Of a stretch of 64,000 nucleotides of DNA, positions 8,430 through 15,839 are shown piece by piece. The position numbers were made by a program, and so were the translations under genes. Below the pieces are notes generated by a model. It made no database searches and was not told the DNA's origin. It worked only from the letters and a program-made list of their open reading frames with translations. How positions within the stretch are numbered: position 1 is the first letter of the stretch; each line of letters starts with the position of its first letter. The stretch comes from an uncultured Eubacteriales bacterium (GTDB lineage Bacteria; Bacillota; Clostridia; Oscillospirales; UBA644): positions 62,001-126,000 of the forward strand of contig CAKSTW010000005.1 in the NCBI GenBank assembly GCA_934501435.1, written 5' to 3'.

Positions 8430-8631
8430 ATCCAATCCGAAGGATTGGCAGAAACACCGCGTGAGCGGGTATGTAATCGCCGTCAGGCGTATGTTATCAT
8501 TCCGTAAAAGTTTTCTTCGGATTGATTACATACATTTTCTTACGAAAATGATTACATGCCGACTTCGTCGGATTACATGCAAGGCTCCGCCTTGATTTAT
8601 ACGGCTGCCTTTTTTTATCCAATCCGTTCGA
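8405..8631 (+). repeat. Hairpin-array repeat, copy A
   Basis: After the tRNA-Leu terminator comes a series of short perfect stems: CCAATCC/GGATTGG (8432-8448), CCGC/GCGG (8457-8468), CGCC/GGCG (8478-8489), CATTTTC/GAAAATG (8533-8550), CCGAC/GTCGG (8559-8571) and CAAGGC/GCCTTG (8580-8594). A 10-base linker, GATTACATGC or GATTACATAC, separates the last stems, and GTATGTAATC (8469-8478) is complementary to GATTACATAC (8524-8533). From 8603 the beginning of a second unit follows and decays. Related copies lie at 32853 and 33059. I see no gene in 8430-8710. Confidence 0.85.
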
Positions 8632-8710
8632 ACTTTCCGACAGGTTGCAGCCTTTTCGTCATGCGCCCGTTCAAAGCAAAACCTTCCTTCCGATTCTTTT
8701 CCGCAATATC

Positions 8711-8739
8711 TTGCAATTTAGGTCATTATATGCTACAAT
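8711..8739 (+). promoter_or_regulatory. Promoter of the 8773 gene
   Basis: TTGCAA at 8711-8716, a 17-bp spacer and TACAAT at 8734-8739, 34 bases before the start codon. Confidence 0.65.
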
Positions 8740-8772
8740 GTATATTATGACTGTATTTTAGGGGGTATTATT

Positions 8773-9645
8773 ATGAGAAAACTTACGATAAAAAGAGAAA
8801 AATGCTTTATCGGCGGACTTGCAAAGATAAAAGTTTACGCAGAGACCGAAACCGACGGCGACCTGACGATAAAAAACGTTCCCTGCCGCAAGATCGGCGA
8901 AATAAAGAACGGGGAAGAGAAGACTTTCGAAATCGAAGACCGCGCGACAAAAATCTTTGTTATAGCGGATAAGGCAAGCAGGAATTTCTGCTGCGAATAT
9001 TATCAGATTCCCGAGGGTTCGGAGGATATTACCCTTACCGGAAAATGTCATTTCGACTTCTTTGCGGGCAATGCTTTCAGGTTCGATAACAACGACAGCG
9101 AAGAGGTCGTTTCGTGCCGCAAAAAAAACCGGAAGAGGGGCGCCGCCATTATGGCGGCGGTCGTTGCGGTGTGTATCGTATTAGGCGTATTCCTCGGTTT
9201 TTATTTTGCAAAGTCGCAGATTTCTTCGGATAAGACGTTTTCCGCCGACGGTATGCAGATAACGCTGCCGGACAGCTTTTGGAAATCGGATATCTCGCCG
9301 GCTTACAACGCCGTTTACGATTCCGACACCGTCGCCGTATTTGCCTTAAAAGAGCCGTTTTCTTTACTTGAGGGCTTTGAAAATTACACTCTTGACGAAT
9401 ATATGGATCTGGTGATAAAGAACAACGGTATTGCTTCCGCCGAAAAGGGATCGGAAGACGGCCTCACGTGGTTCGACTATACATACACAAATACTTCTGA
9501 CGGAGAAATTTACAGATATTTCGTCTACGTCTATAAAACCGACGACGCTTTCTGGACGGTGCAGTTCGCCCTGTTTGACAGCGACACCGCCGCTTACCGC
9601 GACCGGATCACGACATGGGCGAAATCGGTAAGGTTCGACGATTGA
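8773..9645 (+). CDS. Single-pass membrane protein, unknown function
   Basis: This is a 290-residue protein of no recognised family. Residues 1-115 form a Cys-containing, beta-rich domain that starts without a signal peptide (cytoplasmic by inference). A basic KKNRKRG stop-transfer motif precedes one membrane helix (about 125-148). Residues 155-290 form an extracellular domain rich in Asp, Tyr and Phe. The start, ATG 8773, follows a GGGGG ribosome site. A membrane protein with a PH-like domain starts five bases after its stop, so they likely share a transcript. The topology suggests a sensor or surface anchor, but no motif supports either. Confidence 0.65.
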   Translation: MRKLTIKREKCFIGGLAKIKVYAETETDGDLTIKNVPCRKIGEIKNGEEKTFEIEDRATKIFVIADKASRNFCCEYYQIPEGSEDITLTGKCHFDFFAGNAFRFDNNDSEEVVSCRKKNRKRGAAIMAAVVAVCIVLGVFLGFYFAKSQISSDKTFSADGMQITLPDSFWKSDISPAYNAVYDSDTVAVFALKEPFSLLEGFENYTLDEYMDLVIKNNGIASAEKGSEDGLTWFDYTYTNTSDGEIYRYFVYVYKTDDAFWTVQFALFDSDTAAYRDRITTWAKSVRFDD

Positions 9646-9649
9646 TTTT

Positions 9650-10159
9650 ATGAAAATCGAAAAATCGGAAGACCGCATGATACTGAAATATAATGCTTAT
9701 TTTGTATTTACGGGTTTTCTTCTTCTTGCGATTGACGTTTTTCTTTTCTCGGCTGTTTTCAAACTCATTTTGAGACAGAAAAGTTTTGTGCCGACGGATA
9801 TCTTCGATATTGTTTTTGTTGCGGCTTTCGTTTTTACGGTCTTGGGATTTTCCGTTTATTGCCTTATTTCGGGTTTCAAAAAACTCGAAATAACGGAAGG
9901 CGGCGTTCGTTCCGGCAGGCGTTTTTACGAATGGCCGGAAATCAGGGACTGGGGCGTTTCCTACTATGCGACAACCCGCGGCGGAGGCTTTTTCTATTGT
10001 CTTTATTTTTCCGAAAAGAAGATTGATAAAAAACTGAAGGGGAAAATGATAAAATTTATTGTTTCTGAGAAAAATTTTCATAAAATCATAAATGACGTTA
10101 TCCCTTTCTGTAAAGAGAAAACGGAAATTTCTCCGTTTATTTGGCAATCCGAGGTGTAA
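9650..10159 (+). CDS. Two-pass membrane protein, PH-like C-terminal domain
   Basis: This 169-residue protein has two membrane helices (about 18-45 and 62-85), then a domain with a run (ITEGGVRSG followed by FYEWPEIRDWGV) resembling small bacterial PH-like domains that follow a two-helix hairpin. No catalytic residues are visible. It starts five bases after the previous gene and ends one base before the glycosyltransferase ATG, so the three genes look translationally coupled. The function is unknown and the PH-like assignment is tentative. Confidence 0.6.
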   Translation: MKIEKSEDRMILKYNAYFVFTGFLLLAIDVFLFSAVFKLILRQKSFVPTDIFDIVFVAAFVFTVLGFSVYCLISGFKKLEITEGGVRSGRRFYEWPEIRDWGVSYYATTRGGGFFYCLYFSEKKIDKKLKGKMIKFIVSEKNFHKIINDVIPFCKEKTEISPFIWQSEV

Positions 10160-10160
10160 A

Positions 10161-11285
10161 ATGAAAAAAGTTCTGTTCATAAGCACTGTTCTGGAACAGC
10201 ATATCGAGGCATTCCACAAGCCTTATATAACGTGGTTCAAAAACCATGGGTATGAAGTCCACGTAATAGCGAACGCTTACGGCAAGCCGTTCGACCTTTG
10301 CGACAAACTGTATGATGTTGCGATTCAGAGATCTCCGTACAGCCCGAAAAATATCCCGGCTTTTTTTAAGGTCAGAAAAATCATAAACAAAGAAAAATAC
10401 GATCTGATCACCTGCCACACTCCGATGGGCGGCGTTATCGCAAGGCTTGCGGCGAAAAAAGCCCGTAAAAACGGAACGAAAGTTCTCTATACGGCGCACG
10501 GTTTCCATTTTTATAAAGGATCGCCCGCAAGATATTGGATACTTTATTATACAATGGAAAAACTGCTTGCAAATAAAGCCGACTGCATAATTACAATAAA
10601 CGACGAAGATTATTCCCTTGCGAAGAGAAAATTCGAGACAAAAAAGACAGCCGTTGAGAAGATCGACGGCATAGGCGTAAATCTGGAAAGATTTTCTCCC
10701 GTATCCGAAGAAGAAAAGGAAAGATTAAAAGAAGAGAAAGGCTACGGCGGCAAATTTCTGCTCATCTACGCCGCAGAATTCAACTTCAACAAAAACCATA
10801 AATTTTTGATCGACGCGGCTTCCGTTCTCTGCAAAAAATATCCCGATATAAAATTTCTTTTTTGCGGAAAGGGAGAGGAATTCGAAGAAGATAAGGCTTA
10901 TGCCGAGGAAAAAGGCGTTTCCGGGTATATAGATTTTCTCGGTTTCAGAAAAGATATGCCCGACCTTTACAAAATGAGCGACATTCTGTCTATCTCAAGC
11001 CGCAGAGAGGGCTTGCCTCTGAACCTTATCGAGGGTATGGCTGCGGGACTTCCCGCCGTCGCGACCAAAATACGCGGACAGACCGACGCCGTCACTCACG
11101 GAGAGAACGGTTTTCTGTTCGATCCCGGAGATACGGACGCGTTTATCGAATATGTCGGCAGACTTCACGACGACCCTCTGCTTTACGCCGAAATGTCGAA
11201 AGCCGCCGTAAAAAGCGTTAAAAAATTCGATATTGAAAATACGCTCCTGCAAATGGAGAAGATATACCGTAAATACGGAGTTTAA
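10161..11285 (+). CDS. GT4-type glycosyltransferase
   Basis: This 374-residue GT-B enzyme is similar to exopolysaccharide or capsule glycosyltransferases. The N-terminal acceptor domain contains a His-rich loop (LYTAHGFHFY, about 110-120). The C-terminal nucleotide-sugar domain contains LIYAAEFNFNKNH, the FCGKGEE strand and the EGLPLNLIEGMA donor-site motif. It probably transfers a hexose or N-acetylhexosamine from an NDP-sugar to a lipid-linked or surface glycan on the cytoplasmic membrane face. ATG 10161 follows GAGGTG and lies one base after the preceding stop. No other glycan genes are nearby, so the acceptor is unknown. Confidence 0.88.
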   Translation: MKKVLFISTVLEQHIEAFHKPYITWFKNHGYEVHVIANAYGKPFDLCDKLYDVAIQRSPYSPKNIPAFFKVRKIINKEKYDLITCHTPMGGVIARLAAKKARKNGTKVLYTAHGFHFYKGSPARYWILYYTMEKLLANKADCIITINDEDYSLAKRKFETKKTAVEKIDGIGVNLERFSPVSEEEKERLKEEKGYGGKFLLIYAAEFNFNKNHKFLIDAASVLCKKYPDIKFLFCGKGEEFEEDKAYAEEKGVSGYIDFLGFRKDMPDLYKMSDILSISSRREGLPLNLIEGMAAGLPAVATKIRGQTDAVTHGENGFLFDPGDTDAFIEYVGRLHDDPLLYAEMSKAAVKSVKKFDIENTLLQMEKIYRKYGV

Positions 11286-11291
11286 TATATC

Positions 11292-12680
11292 ATGGAGAAG
11301 AAAACATTGGAAAAGAAACAGAAAAAAAGAAGTACGTTTTCGGGAAAACTCGGTTTTGTCCTTGCCGCGGCGGGCGCCTCGGTAGGTCTCGGCAATATCT
11401 GGCGTTTTCCGTATCTTGCCGCTAAATACGGCGGAGGAATATTCCTGCTCGTCTATATTGTCCTTGCCGTAACTTTCGGTTACACCATGATAACCGCGGA
11501 GACGGCTCTCGGACGAATGACGGGCAAAAGCCCCGTCGGCGCGTATCACTCCTTCGGGACGTCGAAACGGCTTTCATTCGGAGGCTGGATAAACGCAATA
11601 ATCCCGGTGCTTATAGTGCCTTACTATTCGGTTATCGGCGGCTGGGTCATAAAATACCTTTTTGAGTATATGATCGGAAACGGCGGAAAACTTGCCGAAA
11701 GCGACTATTTTTCAAACTTTATCTCAAACGGTTTTTCCGCCGAGATATGCTTTGTCATTTTTGCGCTTCTCACCGTAATAATAGTTTTCTGCGGCGTTAG
11801 AAACGGTATCGAGCGCGTTTCGAAATTTATGATGCCCGTGCTCGTCGTTCTGTCGGTCGTGATCTCCGTGTATTCCGTCACCCGTCCGGGCGCTCTTGAG
11901 GGCGTGAAATATTTCCTTTTGCCCGATTTTTCTAATTTCTCATGGATGACGGTCGTTTCCGCGATGGGACAGATGTTCTATTCGCTTTCCATCGCAATGG
12001 GAATTCTGATAACGTTCGGCTCTTATATGAAAAAAGACGTCTCTATCGAATCCTCGACGAAAAACGTCGAAATTTTCGATACGGGAATTGCTATAATGGC
12101 GGGACTTATGATAATTCCCGCGGTATTTGCGTTTTCGGGCGGAGACCCGGACGTTCTGCAGTCGGGCCCGTCGCTTATGTTTGTAACTATTCCGAAAGTC
12201 CTTGAAAGTATGGGCATGGGAACACTTTTCGGAATACTTTTCTTCTTCCTCGTTCTCTGCGCCGCGCTGACAAGTTCAATAGCGCTTACCGAAAGCGCCG
12301 TTTCGACTTTTCAGGACGAACTTAAATGGGGCAGAAAAAAATCCACCGTCGTCGTTACCGTTATTATGGTCCTTCTCGGAACGCTTTCTTCTCTCGGCTA
12401 CGGACCTCTGGCGGCGGTCAAAATTCTCGGAATGCAGTTCCTTGACTTCTTCGACTTCCTTACAAACTCGGTAATGATGCCGATTGCCGCCATTGCGACC
12501 TGCCTTCTTGTGTCGAGAGTTATGGGCGTTGATAAGATTGAGCAGGAAGTGACTCTTGAAAACGGAACGTTTCGCAGAAAGAAAATATTCAACTTCATGA
12601 TACGTTGGCTTTGCCCTGTTTTTGCCGCCGTAATTCTCATAAGTTCGATAGCCAACGCTTTCGGCTGGATCAAAATGTAA
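11292..12680 (+). CDS. Neurotransmitter:sodium symporter family transporter
   Basis: This 462-residue membrane protein of the SNF/NSS family (LeuT fold) has about eleven to twelve helices. The first helix carries the sodium- and substrate-binding signature GLGNIWRFPY, preceded by AAAGASV. Bacterial members import amino acids such as Leu, Trp or Tyr with sodium; the substrate cannot be predicted here. The soluble N-terminus is Lys-rich. It starts six bases after the glycosyltransferase stop and is followed 13 bases later by a small secreted protein, so it is part of the same transcript. Confidence 0.92.
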   Translation: MEKKTLEKKQKKRSTFSGKLGFVLAAAGASVGLGNIWRFPYLAAKYGGGIFLLVYIVLAVTFGYTMITAETALGRMTGKSPVGAYHSFGTSKRLSFGGWINAIIPVLIVPYYSVIGGWVIKYLFEYMIGNGGKLAESDYFSNFISNGFSAEICFVIFALLTVIIVFCGVRNGIERVSKFMMPVLVVLSVVISVYSVTRPGALEGVKYFLLPDFSNFSWMTVVSAMGQMFYSLSIAMGILITFGSYMKKDVSIESSTKNVEIFDTGIAIMAGLMIIPAVFAFSGGDPDVLQSGPSLMFVTIPKVLESMGMGTLFGILFFFLVLCAALTSSIALTESAVSTFQDELKWGRKKSTVVVTVIMVLLGTLSSLGYGPLAAVKILGMQFLDFFDFLTNSVMMPIAAIATCLLVSRVMGVDKIEQEVTLENGTFRRKKIFNFMIRWLCPVFAAVILISSIANAFGWIKM

Positions 12681-12693
12681 AAGGCGTGATTTT

Positions 12694-13128
12694 ATGTTTT
12701 TAACAAAGATACTCGGACTGTTTTTTGCAATAATTTTTGCGGTGCTGTTTCCGTCTCAGGATACTCTCAACAACGTCCCGCCGGGATATGTCTCAAAAGT
12801 TGAACACATGGATCCGAACGGTTTTCAGGATTATACCGATTACTGCAAATATGTTTATTCGTCTTCGGAAATTTTTGAAAATAACGGAAATTACAAAACC
12901 GCAACCGAAGAAGACGCCGAAATGCTGGAGGGCTATTTCAGGGATTTTTATTCCTGGATGGAAACGGAAGATCGACTGTCGGAATTTGATTTCGATTTTG
13001 AATGTATAAATGCGGGCGACCTTTTCGATATCAAGCTGGATAATTATTTCAGCGATTATGATAATTATACCGTCCGGTTCTTTGACAAAGAGACCTGCAC
13101 GTTGTATTATATCCACCAAAATATTTGA
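12694..13128 (+). CDS. Small secreted or anchored protein, unknown function
   Basis: This 144-residue protein has an N-terminal hydrophobic segment (about 4-20) that works as a signal peptide or anchor, followed by an acidic, Tyr- and Asp-rich domain. No family is recognised. It follows the sodium symporter by 13 bases and is the last gene before a strong terminator. Its acidic composition fits an extracytoplasmic location, but the role is unknown. Confidence 0.55.
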   Translation: MFLTKILGLFFAIIFAVLFPSQDTLNNVPPGYVSKVEHMDPNGFQDYTDYCKYVYSSSEIFENNGNYKTATEEDAEMLEGYFRDFYSWMETEDRLSEFDFDFECINAGDLFDIKLDNYFSDYDNYTVRFFDKETCTLYYIHQNI

Positions 13129-13140
13129 TTTTTAATATTA

Positions 13141-13178
13141 AGAGCCGTGAAATCTTTTGGATTTCACGGCTCTTTTTG
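13141..13178 (+). terminator. Intrinsic terminator
   Basis: A perfect 14-bp stem (AGAGCCGTGAAATC at 13141-13154 with 13160-13173, loop TTTTG) ends in TTTTT. It closes the 8773-13128 transcription unit. Confidence 0.9.
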
Positions 13179-13204
13179 TCTATAATACAAAGCGAGGTGA
13201 TAAT

Positions 13205-13318
13205 ATGGAAAAAATTCTGACGCCGTCTGCCGTTTCGGCTTTCCGCGACCGGCTTGTGTCCGACGAAAAAAGCCCCGCGACGGTCGGGAAATACGCAACT
13301 TTGCCGTATGCCGGATAA
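13205..13318 (+). pseudogene. Tyrosine recombinase N-terminal remnant
   Basis: A GAGGTG ribosome site precedes ATG 13205 and a 37-codon frame whose text (residues 1-31, including DEKSPATVGKY) resembles the N-terminal SAM-like DNA-binding domain of phage/ICE-type tyrosine recombinases. The frame then loses similarity and stops at 13316. No catalytic domain is found downstream. I read it as the 5' remnant of an integrase deleted from this site. Between 13319 and 13441 I see nothing else. Confidence 0.55.
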
Positions 13319-13441
13319 GGCAAAAAAGTAAAGTCCTGAAATCGGGACGGCGTAAAAGCGATTGCGTGTTTTTCGGGATTTTTCCGTATACCGCCTGCGG
13401 ATTTTGCCGCTTTTTGAAATAAAAAATTCGCTTCGGAAAGA

Positions 13442-13470
13442 TTGACATTTCGCCGCTGTTGTGGTATATT
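13442..13470 (+). promoter_or_regulatory. Promoter of the first dockerin gene
   Basis: TTGACA at 13442-13447, a 17-bp spacer and TATATT at 13465-13470. It leaves a leader of about 130 bases before the start codon. Confidence 0.75.
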
Positions 13471-13485
13471 AAATATGTTTAATAA

Positions 13486-13560
13486 TGACATTGATACTCT
13501 GCAAAAAACGCAGGTGAAACGCTGTGTTTTGCGGCGCGGCTTTGTGGCGTATCGGTGTCA
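13486..13560 (+). other. Structured 5' leader RNA
   Basis: TGACATTGATAC (13486-13497) pairs with GTATCGGTGTCA (13549-13560) allowing two G-U pairs. Inside lies a second stem, GCAAAA (13501-13506) with TTTTGC (13527-13532), extended by a CGCAG/CTGTG helix, plus a small GC-rich hairpin. The arrangement, a closing stem around two arms, resembles a regulatory leader, but it does not match any riboswitch consensus I know, and no terminator follows it. Confidence 0.45.
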
Positions 13561-13609
13561 TCTCATCAAAACCATGGGGAAAATCCCGAAAACAGAAGGA
13601 GGACTTTTG

Positions 13610-15712
13610 ATGAAAAGAACGCTGTCATTCATTCTTGCAATCGCAATGACCGTTTCTTTGGGCGCTTATTTTTCTCTGAATACGGTCGCCGAAGAAATTT
13701 TCGTGCCGGACGACGGCTCGATGACGAATATTGAGATCGCAAAAGTTTCGACCGCTCCGAAAATGGACGGCAAGGTCGATGCTTCCTATACGAAAATATT
13801 TGATATTACCGGCGCCGATACCTGGTATCAGAAAACCGACGATGACGGTAATATACTTTGGGCAAGAGACAATCATGCTACCGTTGACTTCAACAGTGAA
13901 TCGGGGCGCTATGACGCCGCGGAAAATCCCGAACGCACTTCGTCCGAATGGTACAATTCGAGACTTGAGGGTTATGCGTCATGGGACGCGACAAACCTCT
14001 ATCTCTGCGTAGTCGTAACGACTCCTCACAAAATAAACGATAACCCCGCGGGTGTAAATTCATGGGCGGGCGACGATCTGGAAGTTGCAGCGCATAATTA
14101 TTCGAGAACCGCTGCCACAAAATTCGTTTTCTCTCAGGTTCAGGGCGATCTTCAGGTCTATCCCGCAATCACAGCCGGACTTTCCGCTGTTGCGGCAAGA
14201 AGAACTTACGGTACGGAAAAAGGCGGAAAACCCGACGGCGGGCTCTACGTGACCGAGACCGGTTATGTTTACGAACTTACTCTCGGCTGGTCCAAGGGCT
14301 TCGGCATCACCGCAGCGGAAAACGCTTCCATTCCTTTCAATGTGGCGGTCAACTTCAACAACGCTGCCGCAGCTCCCGCTACTTCCTGCGGTATACAGGC
14401 GGGCGCCGGTATATATAATGAGGGCGGAAGTGTAAATCTTCTTACAAAGAGTAAAGACGACGACGGCGAAGACCAAACGGAAAGGGCTATCGGATTTGCG
14501 ATCAAACTCGTAAACTCTCTTTCCTGCATTCATGCGAACACCGAATGGGTCGTACATAAAGAGTTTACCCAGAAAAAAGGTTCGGGTGAGGAGAGAAAAG
14601 TCTGCAAAGACTGCGGCAAGGTCATCGCTTCAAGACATCTGAACAAAGAAGAACCCGTTGCTGCAAAAGAGGTCGTCGATAATATAACGACTATTATAAA
14701 TTACCTCGGAGACGGCGTAACGGAATCCGTTATGGACGGCAAGAATATAAAAACTCTTCTTACCGAAAGACTTGCGGCTTACGAGGCCGATGTCTCCGAT
14801 GCAAACCTCGTTTCCCTCATTCAGCCTCTTGAAAAATGGGCTACCGGCGGATACGATGCTTCCAAAGTTTTCTTTACGGATAAACTTTTCGGAGCGATCA
14901 GTTCGGTCATTACTTATGTTGCGGAAAACAACGTTACCGACGCTTCGGGCAAACTTGTTTTTGAAGCTCCCGATTATTGGGCAAAGAGAACGACCGCTCA
15001 GCTTAAGGCTCATATCCTTGCGGTAGGAACCGAACCCTATGTCGAAGGCAAGGCTCCCATAGACTTTGTTTCTGAAATAGATTCCGCTATGGCGGCTATG
15101 GAAGCGGCAGAGACTGCAGCTGCGGCAAACACCGCATTCACAGGCCTTATCGACACTCTTAATGCAAACTGTATGCTTAAGTCCGCGCAGAACCTTTACG
15201 ATATTATCGATATCGCAAACGCTCTTGCCGGGAATACTTCGGGAGATCCCGAACTTCTTGAAACTCTTCAACTCTATGTTAATGAAATTATTCCCGAAGA
15301 ACTTGCGGCAAACGACCAATACGGATTCAAGAAATTTGCAAATGCAGGTTTTGTTCAGTACAGACCCGCAGGACAGGCGGACAGTTTTGTTGAAGACATA
15401 AATAAGGATTATAATCCGAGATTTGTTAATTTTGCAAAAGAAATATCCGATGCGGTCAACGCTTACAAAAATACTCTGAGCACGGACTATATCGTCGGAG
15501 ACGTGAATAACGACGGCGTTGTAAATGCAAGAGACAGACTTGATCTTTCCCGTTGGCTTGCAAAATGGCCCGAGGCTGTTGAAAAGGGGATAAACGAACT
15601 TGCCGCCGACGTGAACGGAGACGGCAGAGTAAATGCTCAGGACAGATTGATCCTTGCGCGCCATCTTGCTCACTGGGAAGGTTACGAAACGTTGCCCTGC
15701 ACGACAAAATAA
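13610..15712 (+). CDS. Secreted dockerin protein with CBM9/DOMON-like domain
   Basis: This 700-residue protein starts with a signal peptide (about 1-27, cleavage near VAEE). Residues about 35-245 resemble a family 9 carbohydrate-binding/DOMON-like fold (APKMDGKVD, WDATNLYLCVVV, WAGDDLEVA). A short Cys motif near 310-330 (CKDCGK) recalls the repeats in the neighbouring cohesin protein. A helical middle region follows. The C-terminus (630-700) is a type I dockerin with two calcium loops, DVNNDGVVNARD and DVNGDGRVNAQD. It should dock onto a cohesin and bind a glycan. ATG 13610 follows AGAAGGAGG; no catalytic domain is seen. Confidence 0.88.
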   Translation: MKRTLSFILAIAMTVSLGAYFSLNTVAEEIFVPDDGSMTNIEIAKVSTAPKMDGKVDASYTKIFDITGADTWYQKTDDDGNILWARDNHATVDFNSESGRYDAAENPERTSSEWYNSRLEGYASWDATNLYLCVVVTTPHKINDNPAGVNSWAGDDLEVAAHNYSRTAATKFVFSQVQGDLQVYPAITAGLSAVAARRTYGTEKGGKPDGGLYVTETGYVYELTLGWSKGFGITAAENASIPFNVAVNFNNAAAAPATSCGIQAGAGIYNEGGSVNLLTKSKDDDGEDQTERAIGFAIKLVNSLSCIHANTEWVVHKEFTQKKGSGEERKVCKDCGKVIASRHLNKEEPVAAKEVVDNITTIINYLGDGVTESVMDGKNIKTLLTERLAAYEADVSDANLVSLIQPLEKWATGGYDASKVFFTDKLFGAISSVITYVAENNVTDASGKLVFEAPDYWAKRTTAQLKAHILAVGTEPYVEGKAPIDFVSEIDSAMAAMEAAETAAAANTAFTGLIDTLNANCMLKSAQNLYDIIDIANALAGNTSGDPELLETLQLYVNEIIPEELAANDQYGFKKFANAGFVQYRPAGQADSFVEDINKDYNPRFVNFAKEISDAVNAYKNTLSTDYIVGDVNNDGVVNARDRLDLSRWLAKWPEAVEKGINELAADVNGDGRVNAQDRLILARHLAHWEGYETLPCTTK

Positions 15713-15746
15713 TTGTGCCGAATACTGCGAAATTCCATAAAAAATA

Positions 15747-15775
15747 TTGACAGATATAATATGTAATGCTATAAT
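15747..15775 (+). promoter_or_regulatory. Promoter of the cohesin gene
   Basis: TTGACA at 15747-15752, a 17-bp spacer and TATAAT at 15770-15775 give a perfect match to the sigma-A consensus. Confidence 0.85.
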
Positions 15776-15839
15776 AAATATATTCAGGGATATCCGTGCT
15801 TTTCTGCCGGTTTCCCAACACAGGAGGATTAAATAAAAC

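Noticed and set aside
8405..8631. CRISPR array
   Set aside because: The units are different hairpins with short linkers, not identical repeats with unique spacers, and no cas genes are in the window.
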